Source: Parerythrobacter_A sp963761775 (lineage in GTDB: Bacteria; Pseudomonadota; Alphaproteobacteria; Sphingomonadales; Sphingomonadaceae). Taken from it: DNA of 64,000 bases. Shown piece by piece: positions 8,379-17,984 of the stretch. The DNA lies in assembly GCA_963761775.1 (NCBI GenBank), contig CAVXIF010000011.1, positions 310,001-374,000 of the forward strand, written 5' to 3'. The notes beneath the pieces were generated by a model that saw only the letters and a list, made by a program, of their open reading frames with translations, had not been told where the DNA came from and did not search any database. Made by a program: the position numbers and the translations under genes. Every line of letters begins with the position of its first letter. Position 1 is the stretch's first letter.

Positions 8379-9549
8379 TTAGCGCGCCGCCTCGTCGAGC
8401 AGGGCCAGCACGCGCGACCGGTCCGGGAAACCTTCCGCAATCCAGCGCGCCTCCACCATCTGCAACAGTCGCGCAACGCCTGCGCCGGTCGCCAGCCCGC
8501 GTTGCACGATTTCGCCGCCTTTCAGGGGTAGCTGCGGCGCGTCCCAGTTCTGCAATGATGCCAGCGAAGCGTCCGACAGCAGCAGCCGGTCGACCGCCGC
8601 CTCACGCCCCTCGCGATAAGCCAGCGCGCGCGGCGCTTCGGCATCCTGTGCGTTTCGCTCGGCGGCGGTAACCAGGCGGTGGCGCTGTGTCCGCGACAGG
8701 CGCAGACGCGCGGCAACGGCTTCCACGACGGTTCGCAGCGGGGGCAGCAGGGCGGCAAGTCTGCGGACCGGATCGCCCGCAATGCCCTCGCGCCGTTCCG
8801 AAACCACCAACGCCCCCAGCGCGCCGACTTCGCGCGCCGTGGCTTCGGGCAGGATCACGCGAAGCACACCCAACTCCGCCATGCGCGCTATCACCGGTGC
8901 GGGGTCGGGCAGGCCGAGGATGGCCAGCAATTCCATCGCCACCCGCTCGCGGCTCAGGCCTTTCAGCGTTTCGGCAAGCTCGGCGCAGGCCGTTTCGGCT
9001 TCGCGATCGACCTCCGCGCCGAACCGCGCCTGAAAGCGGAAGTAGCGCAGGATGCGCAAATGGTCTTCGCGGATGCGCTGCGCCGCGTCGCCAATGAAGC
9101 GGACCCTGCGCGCGGCAAGATCGTCCAGCCCGCCGAAGAAGTCGTCCACCGCACCCGTTTCGGGATGCACATACAGCGCGTTGATGGTGAAGTCGCGCCG
9201 CGCCGCATCGTCGCGCCATTCCTGCGCAAATGCGACGGTTGCGCGGCGGCCATCGGTGGCGACATCCTTGCGCAGGGTGGTGACTTCCACCGGACCGCGC
9301 GGCAGCACGGCAGTCACCGTCCCGTGCGCAATCCCCGTGGGCACCGTACGGATACCGGCGTCGTTGCATTTCTCGATCACGGTGTCGGGCAAATGCAGCG
9401 TCGCCGCGTCCACATCCTTCACCGGCAGGCCCAGCAGCGTGTCGCGCACCGCACCGCCGACCCAGCGCATGCGTTCCGGCCCAAGAGCAGCGGCACAGCG
9501 CGCGGTTGTCGGGCGCATCGAACCAGTCGGCGGGGGGCAGCGTGGTCAT
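8379..9549 (-). CDS. cca: CCA-adding tRNA nucleotidyltransferase (apparent +1 frameshift near the N-terminus)
   Basis: Class II nucleotidyltransferase that builds or repairs the 3'-CCA of tRNAs. The catalytic core is clear: GGAVRDTLLG followed by the metal-binding DVD, then RRDFTINAL and the ERxxxEL helical region. The family N-terminus MTTLPPADWFDAP begins at 9549, 22 bases after the NUDIX stop, in one frame. The rest lies in another frame, and one extra base near 9492-9495 joins them (389 residues when corrected). If the sequence is right, translation could start at ATG 9518 in the main frame and give a 379-residue protein that still has the catalytic core. Last gene of a five-gene minus-strand operon. 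Confidence 0.9.
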
Positions 9550-9571
9550 GCCGCCCGCTTAAACGGACCCG

Positions 9572-10165
9572 TCAGCCGCGCCAAGCCACACGGCGCGCAA
9601 GGTTGGAAATGATGGCGGCGGTGACGCCCCAGATGCGATATTCGCCGTGCTGGAACTCGAGGTATTGCCGCATGTCGCCGCGCCAGAATGCCTCGCGCTG
9701 CGTCCAGATACCGGGCGCGAACAGCGTCGCCAGCGGCACTTCGAACCACGCTTCGACCTCGCCGGGATTGGCGACCAGCGGCAGGTCGGGCGGGATGACG
9801 GCGAGCACCGGCGTGACCACGAAACCGCTGCCGGTCTGGTAGCGGTCGCTTGCGCCGATCACGTGCGGCACATCGCGCGGCAGGGCCAGCTCTTCCTCCG
9901 CCTCGCGCAAGGCAGCGGCGATGGCATCCTCGCCCGCATCCAGCTTGCCGCCGGGAAAGGCGACCTGCCCCGGATGGTCGCGCATGTCCTTGGGGCGTTG
10001 CGTCAGGATGACGCCGGGTTCGGGGCGGTCGGTAACGGCGATCAGGACGGCGGCCTCGATGGAGCGGCCCGGCAGCGCAAAGCGGTCGTCGTTCAGCAGG
10101 TCGTCTATCGGCGTGCGATGCCCTTCCTCGAACAGGGCGGAGAGCCGGTCGAACAGGCCGCCCAT
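9572..10165 (-). CDS. NUDIX hydrolase, CoA pyrophosphatase type
   Basis: 197-residue hydrolase expected to split coenzyme A or a related nucleoside diphosphate. The NUDIX box runs from about residue 72 (GGKLDAGED) to the catalytic REAEEEL near 87-93. Directly before it, residues 53-73 carry the NuCoA motif (ILTQRPKDMRDHPGQ, then VAFPGG), which marks the CoA-specific branch. It starts six bases after the DUF1285 stop and is followed by cca. It is the only gene of this operon without an apparent frameshift. Confidence 0.9.
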   Translation of the reverse strand: MGGLFDRLSALFEEGHRTPIDDLLNDDRFALPGRSIEAAVLIAVTDRPEPGVILTQRPKDMRDHPGQVAFPGGKLDAGEDAIAAALREAEEELALPRDVPHVIGASDRYQTGSGFVVTPVLAVIPPDLPLVANPGEVEAWFEVPLATLFAPGIWTQREAFWRGDMRQYLEFQHGEYRIWGVTAAIISNLARRVAWRG

Positions 10166-10171
10166 TGCGCG

Positions 10172-10721
10172 TTACGGGCGCAGCGAAAAGGTCTGGCCGC
10201 AGCTTGTCACGGTCCAGTCGTCGCTGTCCGCAGCCAGCGCGATATCGGCGAGCTGCGCATAGGTGCTGCGGTTCAGGCGCGCGCGACAGCCGTGGCGCAC
10301 GGCGAGATACAGCGCGGGCGTGTCGGCATCGCCTGTGGCGGTCAGCGGGTGGTCGGCATCGGCGATGGCCAGTTCGTCGGTGTTCAACCGGAAGGCCAGC
10401 GCGTCGCTCTCGCGCGTCACATCGACCGCCATGAACGCGGCATCCTCGACCTCGATGGACAGCTTCTCGAACGGTGTCATCAGCCAATGCGCGCCGCTGT
10501 CGTCGCATGTCAGAAGGCTGGAGAACGCCCGTACCATACCGGGCCGTGCGATGCGGCTCCCGTCGTGGAACCATGTCCCGTCGGCGGCGATACGCATCCG
10601 GCTGTCGCCGGTACGCTGCCGGCTTCCAGCCATCGATGGCGGGCAGTTTGCGATCGGCGACCTGCTGCGCGATTTCGGACAGGCTCAGTGCGGCGAGTTC
10701 GGGAGGCGGTTCGTAGGGCAT
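10172..10721 (-). CDS. DUF1285 protein (apparent +1 frameshift)
   Basis: A family of unknown function, about 180 residues. The family N-terminus MPYEPPPELAALSL starts at 10721 and runs to WKPA in one frame. The body, from GDSRMRIAADGTWFHDG to the end, is in the next frame. One surplus base around 10610-10618 explains the break, giving 182 residues when removed. Both halves look intact, so this is more like a sequence error or a very young mutation than an old pseudogene. Neighbours are a GNAT gene 24 bases upstream and a NUDIX gene 6 bases downstream, all on one strand. Confidence 0.75.
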
Positions 10722-10745
10722 GGCACTGGCGTTGGCAGATTGCGG

Positions 10746-11310
10746 TCAGCGCGCCAAGGCTTCGTCTCGCGCTTCGGCGGGTCCATGACCGGCCCACGGG
10801 CCAAGCATGCCGACAGGCGGCAGGATGCCGGGGTTCGCGGCGCGCACCAGCAAGCCGCTCGCGTTCGAACGGGCCGGGGCAGTGCCAGTCCGATGCCGGA
10901 TCACCGGAAAAGCCGAAGAAGCGCCCGTAATAGTCGGGATCGCCGATCAGGATTTGTGGCAGGGCAGGACGCTGTTCGGTCGCGCCATCGGCAATGGCGG
11001 CCAGCGCCGCCAGCATCAGCGCCTTGCCGAACCCTTCGCCCTGCCGCTCGGGCAATACCGCGACCGGTCCGACCATCAGGAACGGATGCGCACGGCCCTC
11101 GGGATCGACCAGACCGACGGGCCACAGCTGGATCGTGGCGACCAGATATTCGTCATCGTCCAGCGCGGCGAAGCTGAGCGCGGGCAACCAGTCCATCCCC
11201 GCCCGGATGCGATAGGCGGTGCGGGCGTGGCGCTGCGGACCGAAGGCGCGGTCGAGCAGTGCTTCGACCATATCCGGTGCTATCGCTTCGAGGGGGACGA
11301 TGGTTGGCAA
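10746..11310 (-). CDS. GNAT family N-acetyltransferase (apparent +1 frameshift near the C-terminus)
   Basis: Small acetyltransferase (187 residues when corrected) with the acetyl-CoA binding loop in VLPERQGEGFGKALM, which is the Q/RxxGxG/A motif. The substrate is unknown. The frame changes around 10848-10856: upstream it reads to PFERERL, and the expected tail LVRAANPGILPPVGMLGPW continues one base further on and stops at 10746. Without correction the frame runs on into DUF1285 as nonsense. Second gene of the minus-strand operon, 26 bases after the sugar dehydrogenase stop. Confidence 0.78.
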
Positions 11311-11336
11311 AGTGCCGGCCGGTCGGGCGCGTACGC

Positions 11337-12549
11337 TCAGGTCTTCGGCACCAGCCGCAACAGCTTGCCGCCGTCGCCATCCTCCAGCACATAGAGCGCG
11401 CCGTCGGGTCCGGTCAGCACTTCACGCAGCCGCTCACCGAAATCGTAACGGGCCACTTCGCGCGGTGCCGCGCCATCCATATCGAGATGGATGAGCGCTT
11501 TTGTTCTCAAGCCGGTAATAATCGCATCGCCGCGCCAGTCGCGCGAACAGATCGCCGTCGTAGAACGTGAAGTCGCCCGGCGCGATCACCGGCGTCCAGC
11601 CGATGGCCGGGGCCTTGAATTCCGGGCGCGTCGCATTGTCGGGAATATTCTCGCCGTCATAATGGATGCCGTCGGACACCACCGGCCAGCCATAATTCGC
11701 CGACATCTCGACGCGGTTCAGCTCGTCGCCACCCTTGGGTCCATGTTCGAGATCCCACAACGCGCCATCGGCATCGAATTGCAGGCCGAGTATGTTGCGG
11801 TGGCCCCACGACCAGATTTCATTGGCGGGCGCGCCCTGTGCGGCCAGCGGATTGCCCGCTGCTGCCGATCCGTCGAGATTGAGGCGGACGACGGTGCCGA
11901 GCGTGTTGCCGGTGTCCTGCGCAGGCTCCATCTTCTGCCGGTCGCCGCTGGCCACGAACAGGTACTGGCCATCGGGCGAGAAGGCGAGGCGGTGCGAATA
12001 ATGGCCGCGTCCCGTCACCTTGGGCGCCTGCTTCCAGATGGTTGCAAGGTTCTCGATGGCGCAGGCATCCGCTTCGGCGCAGACCAAAGTGCCCTTGCCA
12101 ACCACCGCGCCGCGCGTGTCGGCCGACCCGGCCTCGACCCAGCTCAGATAGATCGTGCGGCGGTCCAGCGTCTCGCCTGACTCGGAAGCGAGGAAGGCCA
12201 CATCGCCGAGGCCGCCCTGACCGCCATAGTCGACATCGGGCAGGCCGCTGACCGTGCCCGTCCGGTTCGTCGCGATATCGACGAATTTCATCGTGCCGGG
12301 CTTTTCGGTGATGAACAGAGTCTGCGTACCGGGCGCGAAGGCGGCGGCCCACGGTTCGTCGAACGATCCGTGTTCGGTTACCGCAAACGGGCCGACGGTG
12401 CGCGCATCGGCAGTGCCGGGCGGGGTGGGGGTCGAGATCGCGTCGGCGGAACTGTCCCCGTATGCGCCCGACCCGCAGCTTGCCAGCAAGGCAGCGGCGA
12501 TGGAAAGCGCGGTGAAGGAAGCAAGCGGGCGGGTGCGTGAAATGTCCAT
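11337..12549 (-). CDS. PQQ-dependent sugar dehydrogenase lipoprotein (apparent +1 frameshift)
   Basis: Soluble-aldose/glucose-dehydrogenase-like beta-propeller (403 residues when corrected) that oxidises sugars in the periplasm with PQQ or acts as a related propeller. Residues 1-25 are a lipoprotein signal with lipobox LASC. Family landmarks include EPWAAAFAPG, RGHYSHRLAFSPDG, GHRNILGLQFD, and EHGPKGGDELN followed by YGWP. Near 11540-11546 the frame breaks after GDLFA. Skipping one base continues as DWRGDAIITGLRTKALIHL and ends LLRLVPKT at 11337. First gene of the operon; its ATG overlaps the start region of the divergent rnhB. Confidence 0.85.
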
Positions 12550-13180
12550 GACTGTGGGAATACCCGAAAGCGGGTTTTGTGCCAAACGGCGTGGCACACT
12601 GGTGATCGGTGTGGACGAAGCGGGGCGCGGTCCGCTGGCAGGGCCGGTGGTGGCGGGCGCAGTTGTTCTGTGCGCCACCCCGCCCGAAGGACTGGACGAT
12701 TCCAAGCGCTTGACGGCGATACGGCGCGCCGCACTGGATTGCGCCATCCGCGATACCTGTGCCTGGTCGGTCGGCATTGCCGATGCGGCGGAAATCGACC
12801 GGGTCAACATCCTCGTCGCCACGCTGACCGCCATGACCCGCGCAGTTGCCGGACTCGTAGCGCGCCTGCCCGAACAGCCGTTCGACATCCTGATCGATGG
12901 CAACATGACGCCCCATTCCCGCGTGCCGGAATGGACGTGGCCTGCCCGCGCCATCGTCGGCGGCGATGCGAGCCAGCCTGCCATTTCCGCCGCCAGCATC
13001 GTGGCGAAGGAATGGCGCGACCGGCTGATGCGGGAGGCGGCACGGGCGCACCCGCAATACGGCTGGGATCGCAACAAGGGCTATGGCACCGCCGAACACC
13101 GCGCCGCGCTGGCCGAACATGGACCGACCCCGCTGCACCGGCACAGCTTCGCGCCGCTTTCGCAAATGACCTTGCTGTAA
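12548..13180 (+). CDS. rnhB: Ribonuclease HII
   Basis: 210-residue endonuclease that cuts RNA of RNA-DNA hybrids and removes misincorporated ribonucleotides. The signature GVDEAGRGPLAGPV supplies two catalytic acidic residues, DDSKRL follows, then SIVAKEWRDRLM and the C-terminal acidic residue in YGWDRNKGYG. The start is uncertain. ATG 12548 (or 12542) overlaps the divergent lipoprotein start codon at 12547-12549, whereas GTG 12602 would give the compact N-terminus VIGVDEAG usual for the family. Confidence 0.92.
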   Translation: MTVGIPESGFCAKRRGTLVIGVDEAGRGPLAGPVVAGAVVLCATPPEGLDDSKRLTAIRRAALDCAIRDTCAWSVGIADAAEIDRVNILVATLTAMTRAVAGLVARLPEQPFDILIDGNMTPHSRVPEWTWPARAIVGGDASQPAISAASIVAKEWRDRLMREAARAHPQYGWDRNKGYGTAEHRAALAEHGPTPLHRHSFAPLSQMTLL

Positions 13181-13238
13181 ACGTGCGGCTTCCATTCATC
13201 GCGCGATAGGCTAGGGCGCGCGGCGAAGGACAAAGACC

Positions 13239-14159
13239 ATGACGGAAGCAATCATCTTCGTGCTGATCGGCCTTGTCGGCCTGGGCGTGGGCGGCGAGTG
13301 GCTGGTGACGGGCGCGGTCGGCATTGCCCAGCGGCTCGGCATATCCAGCCTCGTGACCGGCCTCGTCATCGTCGGCGCGGCGACGTCCATGCCCGAAATG
13401 GTCGCCAGCGTGCAGGCGGTCATCGCCGGATCGCCCGAAATAGCGTGGGGCAATATCGCCGGGTCCAACATCGCCAACTCGCTGCTGATCCTGGGCGCGA
13501 CGGCAATGGTCGCGCCGATCATCCTGACCGGGCTGGGGCGGCGCGATGCGGTTGTGGCGCTGATCGTCAGCGTGCTGGTTTTCGCAATCGCGGCGGCGCA
13601 GCTGGCATCGCCGTTCATCGGCGTCGCGCTGCTGGTGCTGCTGGTCGTTTATATCGTATGGCGGATGCAGAACCCGCGTCCGGACGATGCGGAGGATATG
13701 GACGAACAGCCGCCGCTGTGGCGCACGCTGCTGTTCTTCGTCATGGGCCTTGCCGCTCTGGTGCTGGGCGGCAAGCTGCTGGTCGATGGTGCGATAGAAA
13801 TCGCAACCTTCGCCGGCATATCCGAAACGGTCATTGGCCTGACCATCGTTGCGATCGGCACTTCCTTGCCAGAACTGGCGGCCAGCATCGCGGCGGCGCT
13901 GAAGGGCAAGGCCGGGCTGGCGGTCGGCAATGTGGTCGGCTCCAACATCTACAACCTGCTGTTGATCGGCGGCGTGACGATGAGCATCGCGCCGTTCCCC
14001 GTGCCGCGCGAGCTGGTCGATATGGAATTGCCGCTGGTGGCGGGCACCGCATTGCTGATCCTGCTGCTGTGTTTCTTCGCGCCGCGCATCTCGCGCTGGA
14101 TGGGGGCCGTGCTGCTGGCGGGGTTCGCCGCGTTCAACATCGTTCTGTTTGCGCAATAA
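13239..14159 (+). CDS. Calcium/sodium antiporter, CaCA family (YrbG-like)
   Basis: 306-residue inner-membrane cation exchanger with two inverted alpha repeats. The second repeat has the canonical GTSLPELAAS and GNVVGSNIYN. In the first, the equivalent is GAATSMPEMVAS, with Gly-Ala-Ala in place of the usual Gly-Thr, followed by GNIAGSNIAN. About ten hydrophobic segments are visible, split by an acidic cytosolic loop (PDDAEDMDEQ, about residues 147-157) that may be regulatory. It probably moves Ca2+ out against Na+ or H+. Single gene between rnhB and ccrM. Confidence 0.88.
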   Translation: MTEAIIFVLIGLVGLGVGGEWLVTGAVGIAQRLGISSLVTGLVIVGAATSMPEMVASVQAVIAGSPEIAWGNIAGSNIANSLLILGATAMVAPIILTGLGRRDAVVALIVSVLVFAIAAAQLASPFIGVALLVLLVVYIVWRMQNPRPDDAEDMDEQPPLWRTLLFFVMGLAALVLGGKLLVDGAIEIATFAGISETVIGLTIVAIGTSLPELAASIAAALKGKAGLAVGNVVGSNIYNLLLIGGVTMSIAPFPVPRELVDMELPLVAGTALLILLLCFFAPRISRWMGAVLLAGFAAFNIVLFAQ

Positions 14160-14170
14160 ACGCAGCGAGC

Positions 14171-14321
14171 GAGTCTTCGGTGCAACACCGCATGATGTAG
14201 GGGTGGCGGCGGAGGCAGGACTCCATATGTCGTGCCGGACCGTCTTTGTTCCGTCGCACCCTAGCTGCCGGTTTGGCGGCTCCATTAACCTCTGCCCTTG
14301 ACGCGGACTCCCGATGGACTC
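14171..14321 (+). promoter_or_regulatory. Four GANTC methylation sites upstream of ccrM
   Basis: GAGTC at 14171 and GACTC at 14219, 14306 and 14317 lie in the 197-base gap before the methyltransferase gene, whose family methylates GANTC. Random sequence would give less than one in this length. The two nearest sites are 11 bases apart and sit next to a TTGACG hexamer (14299-14304) about 55 bases before the start codon. In Caulobacter the ccrM promoter also carries GANTC sites and fires when hemimethylated, so a similar feedback is likely here. Confidence 0.6.
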
Positions 14322-14356
14322 ACCCCTGTGGATAACTTGCAGAGGGGAAGCGGCGG

Positions 14357-15484
14357 ATGGGCCATATCGATACGAAACTGCGCGTCCGGCCGAAAGTAGA
14401 GACGGCTACGGCGCCGCTGCCCGTCGGCCAGGTCCTGCCCGGCGACTGCATCGCCGCCATGCGCGCCATGCCCGCCGCCAGCGTCGATCTGGTCTTCGCC
14501 GATCCGCCCTACAACCTGCAACTCGGCGGCGATCTCAACCGGCCCGACGGCAGCATGGTGGACGCGGTCACGGACGACTGGGACCGCTTCGACAGCTTCG
14601 CCGCTTATGACGCTTTTACAAAAGCATGGCTGACCGAGGCGAAGCGCGTGCTGAAACCCGACGGCGCGCTGTGGGTTATCGGCAGCTATCACAACATCTA
14701 CCGCGTCGGCGCGATCCTGCAGGATCTGGGATACTGGGTGCTGAACGATATCGTCTGGCGCAAATCGAACCCCATGCCCAATTTTCGCGGCACCCGCTTC
14801 ACCAACGCGCACGAGACGCTGCTGTGGTGCAGCCAGGGCGAGAAGGCGAAATACCACTTCAACTATCGCGCGATGAAGACGCTGAACGACGAGCTGCAAA
14901 TGCGCAGCGACTGGGTGTTGCCGATCTGCGCGGGCGGCGAGCGGTTGAAGGAGGGCGGCACCAAGGTTCATCCGACACAGAAGCCCGAGGCTTTGCTGTA
15001 TCGCGTGCTGCTGGCCACCACCGAGAAAGGTGACGTTGTCCTCGACCCGTTCTTCGGCACCGGAACCACCGGCGCGGTGGCGAAACGGCTTGGGCGGCAA
15101 TGGATCGGCTGCGAACGCGAGAGCGTCTACCGCGACGCGGCGCGCAAGCGCATCGCCAGGGAATTGCCGCTGGACGAGAGCGCGCTGGAAACGATGCAGG
15201 CCAAGCGCAACGCCCCGCGCGTGGCCTTCGGCGCGCTGGTGGAAAACGGCTATATCGCGCCCGGCACGGTGCTGTTCGATACCAAGCGCCGCTGGCAGGC
15301 GACGGTGCGCGCGGACGGCTCGCTGGCAATCGGCAAGCAGGTCGGCAGCATTCACGGCCTGGGCAAGGAATTGCAGGGCGCGCCAAGCTGCAACGGCTGG
15401 ACCTTCTGGCATTACGAGGATGGCGACACAGTGCAGCCCATCGACGCCGTCCGGCAGCGGTACCTGCTGGCGGTGGAGGATTGA
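14357..15484 (+). CDS. ccrM: Cell-cycle DNA adenine methyltransferase (CcrM type, GANTC)
   Basis: 375-residue beta-class N6-adenine methyltransferase. The catalytic motif DPPY is at 49-52, and the SAM-binding motif DPFFGTGTTG lies downstream, the beta order. The N-terminal 270 residues are the catalytic domain. The last 100 form the RAMA domain typical of CcrM (GALVENGYI, GSIHGLGKELQG, NGWTFWHYED), which helps recognise the site. No cognate restriction gene is present, so it is an orphan epigenetic regulator of the cell cycle. The promoter region is rich in its own target sites. The next gene, folP, is 166 bases downstream. Confidence 0.93.
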   Translation: MGHIDTKLRVRPKVETATAPLPVGQVLPGDCIAAMRAMPAASVDLVFADPPYNLQLGGDLNRPDGSMVDAVTDDWDRFDSFAAYDAFTKAWLTEAKRVLKPDGALWVIGSYHNIYRVGAILQDLGYWVLNDIVWRKSNPMPNFRGTRFTNAHETLLWCSQGEKAKYHFNYRAMKTLNDELQMRSDWVLPICAGGERLKEGGTKVHPTQKPEALLYRVLLATTEKGDVVLDPFFGTGTTGAVAKRLGRQWIGCERESVYRDAARKRIARELPLDESALETMQAKRNAPRVAFGALVENGYIAPGTVLFDTKRRWQATVRADGSLAIGKQVGSIHGLGKELQGAPSCNGWTFWHYEDGDTVQPIDAVRQRYLLAVED

Positions 15485-15650
15485 GGGCATCGCAATCACT
15501 CTGTCCTACATCCGCCACCGCCGCTAACCCGCGTATTGTGACCGACCCGAAGCAGGTTGTCGCGAACCCGCAATGCCGAAACCGCAGAACTTCGCTCCGG
15601 CACAGTGTAACACCCGGACCTTGTTCCCGATATTCAATGACTGGAGCTGA

Positions 15651-16769
15651 ATGATGAGCGCATCCATCTACCTCCTGCCACTCGGCACGACGCCATCACC
15701 GCAAGCCGAGCAGGGCGTGGCGGTACGGCTGGCAGGCGGCATGGTGTATGCCCATCGCTTCTTGGCGGTGTTGCGCGAAGACGGGAAAGTCACACAAAAT
15801 TGGCGGTTCACACCTGATACCGCGCAGCATGTGTTTGATGAACTGCCGGATGGCGTTGTCGTCGATGCAAAGGAACAGTGGCGCAATCTGGCCAGGGTGC
15901 ATCCCCTCCTGGAACTGGGGCAGCGGACCGTCCGCCTCGACCAGCCGCAAGTTGTCGGCATCCTGAACGTGACGCCCGACAGCTTCTCCGACGGCGGCGA
16001 ATTCCTCGACGATACCGAGGCGGGGCGCGCCCATGCCGCCGCCATGCTGGAAGCGGGCGCGGCGATGATCGACATTGGCGGCGAGAGTACCCGGCCCGGT
16101 GCGGCGGCAACGTGGGAAGGGGACGAGATCAAGCGCGTCATACCGGCGGTCGAATACTGCGCCGCGATGGGGGCCGCAATCAGCGTCGATACCCGCCGCC
16201 CCGCCACGATGGAGGCGGCGCTGGCGGCGGGCGCGCATGTCGTGAACGACGTATCGGCCCTGCAATACGATCCGCGCAGCCGCGACTTCGTGGCGCAGGC
16301 CGGGTGTCCGGTCATCCTGATGCATGCGCCGGGGACGGGCGACGATCCGCATGCCGATGGCGGCTATGCCGACGTGGTGCTGGACGTGTTCGAGACTTTG
16401 CGCGAACGGCGCGATGCAGCTGTGGTGGCGGGGGTGGCACAGGACCGCATCGTGCTCGATCCCGGCATCGGGTTCGGCAAGACGCTGGCGCAGAACCTTG
16501 CGCTGATGAACGCGCTGCCGCTGTTCCATGCGCTGGGTTGTCCACTGATGGTGGGCGCCAGTCGCAAGCGGATGATCGGCGCGCTCAGTAACGAGGCTGG
16601 CGCAGGTGAACGTTTGGGCGGCAGCCTTGCGCTGGCGCTGGCAGCGATGAATGCCGGGGTGCAGATGCTGCGCGTTCACGATGTCGCCGAAACGGTGCAG
16701 GCCCGCAATGTATGGCGCGGCCTGCGCGATGCGGCGCTGACCGACTTTGCTCGTTTGCCTGGCGCTTGA
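15651..16769 (+). CDS. folP: Dihydropteroate synthase
   Basis: 372-residue enzyme that joins 6-hydroxymethyl-dihydropterin pyrophosphate to p-aminobenzoate in folate synthesis, and the target of sulfonamides. The two family signatures are seen: VVGILNVTPDSFSDGGEF near residue 102 and EAGAAMIDIGGESTRPGA near 133. SVDTRRPATMEAAL and the late GASRKRMIG complete the barrel. About 100 residues precede the core, an N-terminal extension common in alphaproteobacterial DHPS. Two adjacent ATGs (15651 and 15654) are possible starts. Confidence 0.94.
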   Translation: MMSASIYLLPLGTTPSPQAEQGVAVRLAGGMVYAHRFLAVLREDGKVTQNWRFTPDTAQHVFDELPDGVVVDAKEQWRNLARVHPLLELGQRTVRLDQPQVVGILNVTPDSFSDGGEFLDDTEAGRAHAAAMLEAGAAMIDIGGESTRPGAAATWEGDEIKRVIPAVEYCAAMGAAISVDTRRPATMEAALAAGAHVVNDVSALQYDPRSRDFVAQAGCPVILMHAPGTGDDPHADGGYADVVLDVFETLRERRDAAVVAGVAQDRIVLDPGIGFGKTLAQNLALMNALPLFHALGCPLMVGASRKRMIGALSNEAGAGERLGGSLALALAAMNAGVQMLRVHDVAETVQARNVWRGLRDAALTDFARLPGA

Positions 16770-16840
16770 TTGTGAATGCCGTCACCGAATTGACACGCTG
16801 GCACGGCACCGACCGAATCGTAAACAAACGAAAGAAAACC

Positions 16841-17984
16841 ATGCGCGCTCTTCTCTCCGCTTCTGCCCTGCTCGTCTGCCTGCGCAACGCCTGCCGTCGC
16901 CCAGACGCCTGTTTCACTTACACCCGACCAGTTGCTCGAACCCTATTACGACGCGCTGCGCCAGACCGTCACGCTACCGCAGGCCGGCCCGAATGCCAGC
17001 CTGCCTGCCGATACCGTGCTGACCCGCTTCGCGTTCGGCAGTTGCAATCACCAGTCGCGCAGCCAGCATATGTGGGCGCAGATTGCGGCGGTCGATCCGC
17101 AGATGTTCATGCTGATCGGGGACAATGTCTATGGCGACACCGCCTGGGGCGGCGACGCCGATCTCCTGTCCCTGCGCGAAGCCTATGCCGAACAGGCCAG
17201 CCGCCCTGAATTTGCCCAGTTCCGCGCCGCGACGCCGATGCTGACGACGTGGGACGACCATGATTACGGACTGAACGACAGCGGCGGCGTGTTCCCGTTC
17301 AAGGGCTGGGCCGAGGACATCTACGAAGAGTTCTGGGATTCGTCCGACGAAGTGCGCGCCCGCCCCGGCATTTATGAAAGCCGGACCTACGGCGTGGACG
17401 GGCAGCGGGTGCAAGTGCTTGTGCTCGACACCCGCTATTTCCGCTCTCCGCTAAAGCGCGCGGATTATACGCCCGAACGACCGCCGCTGGGTGTATACGT
17501 GCCGAACGCCGAGCCCGGTGCGACCCTGCTTGGCAATGCGCAGTGGGACTGGCTGGAGACGGAGCTGGCCAAGCCCGCCGATCTGCGCATTCTGGTGTCG
17601 AGCATTCAGGTGCTGACCGAAGCGCATAATTACGAAAGCTGGGAGAACTTCCCGAACGAGCGCGAGAAGCTGCTCGACATGCTGGGCGCGCGCGAGAAAA
17701 GCGGCTTGCTGCTGCTAAGCGGCGATCGCCATGCGGGCGGCATTTATACAGAGGAACGTGATGGCGAAACGCTGTGGGAACTGACCTCGTCCTCGCTCAA
17801 CCTGGCGTTCGGCAACACGCCCGACAACACCGCGCGCGAGCCCGATCCGCGCCGGGTAACGGACTTCATTGCGGAAGAGAATTTCGGTGTGGTCGACATC
17901 GACTGGGCTGCCAACGCGCTGACGCTGTCGCTGCGTGGCAATGCGGGCGAGATCCGCGCAACGCGGACGGTCGGCTGGGAATAG
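16841..17984 (+). CDS. PhoD-like alkaline phosphatase/phosphodiesterase (apparent +1 frameshift in the signal peptide)
   Basis: 380 residues when corrected. A secreted metallophosphatase with FAFGSCNHQS, MLIGDNVYGD, TTWDDHDYGLND and SGDRHAGG, the metal-binding motifs of the PhoD/MetalloPhosphatase_2 family. The main frame has no good start before MLEPYY at 16932. In the frame next door, ATG 16841 begins MRALLSASALLVCL, and skipping one base at 16883 gives ATPAVAQTPVSLTP, a complete signal peptide with an AVAQ cleavage site. As sequenced, only a cytosolic 350-residue product could be made from 16932. It is convergent with the SDR gene, directly abutting it. Confidence 0.85.

Noticed and set aside
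14284..14304. Full CtrA box before ccrM
   Set aside because: TTAACC is present but the second half is missing at the required seven-base spacing, so it is only a half site.
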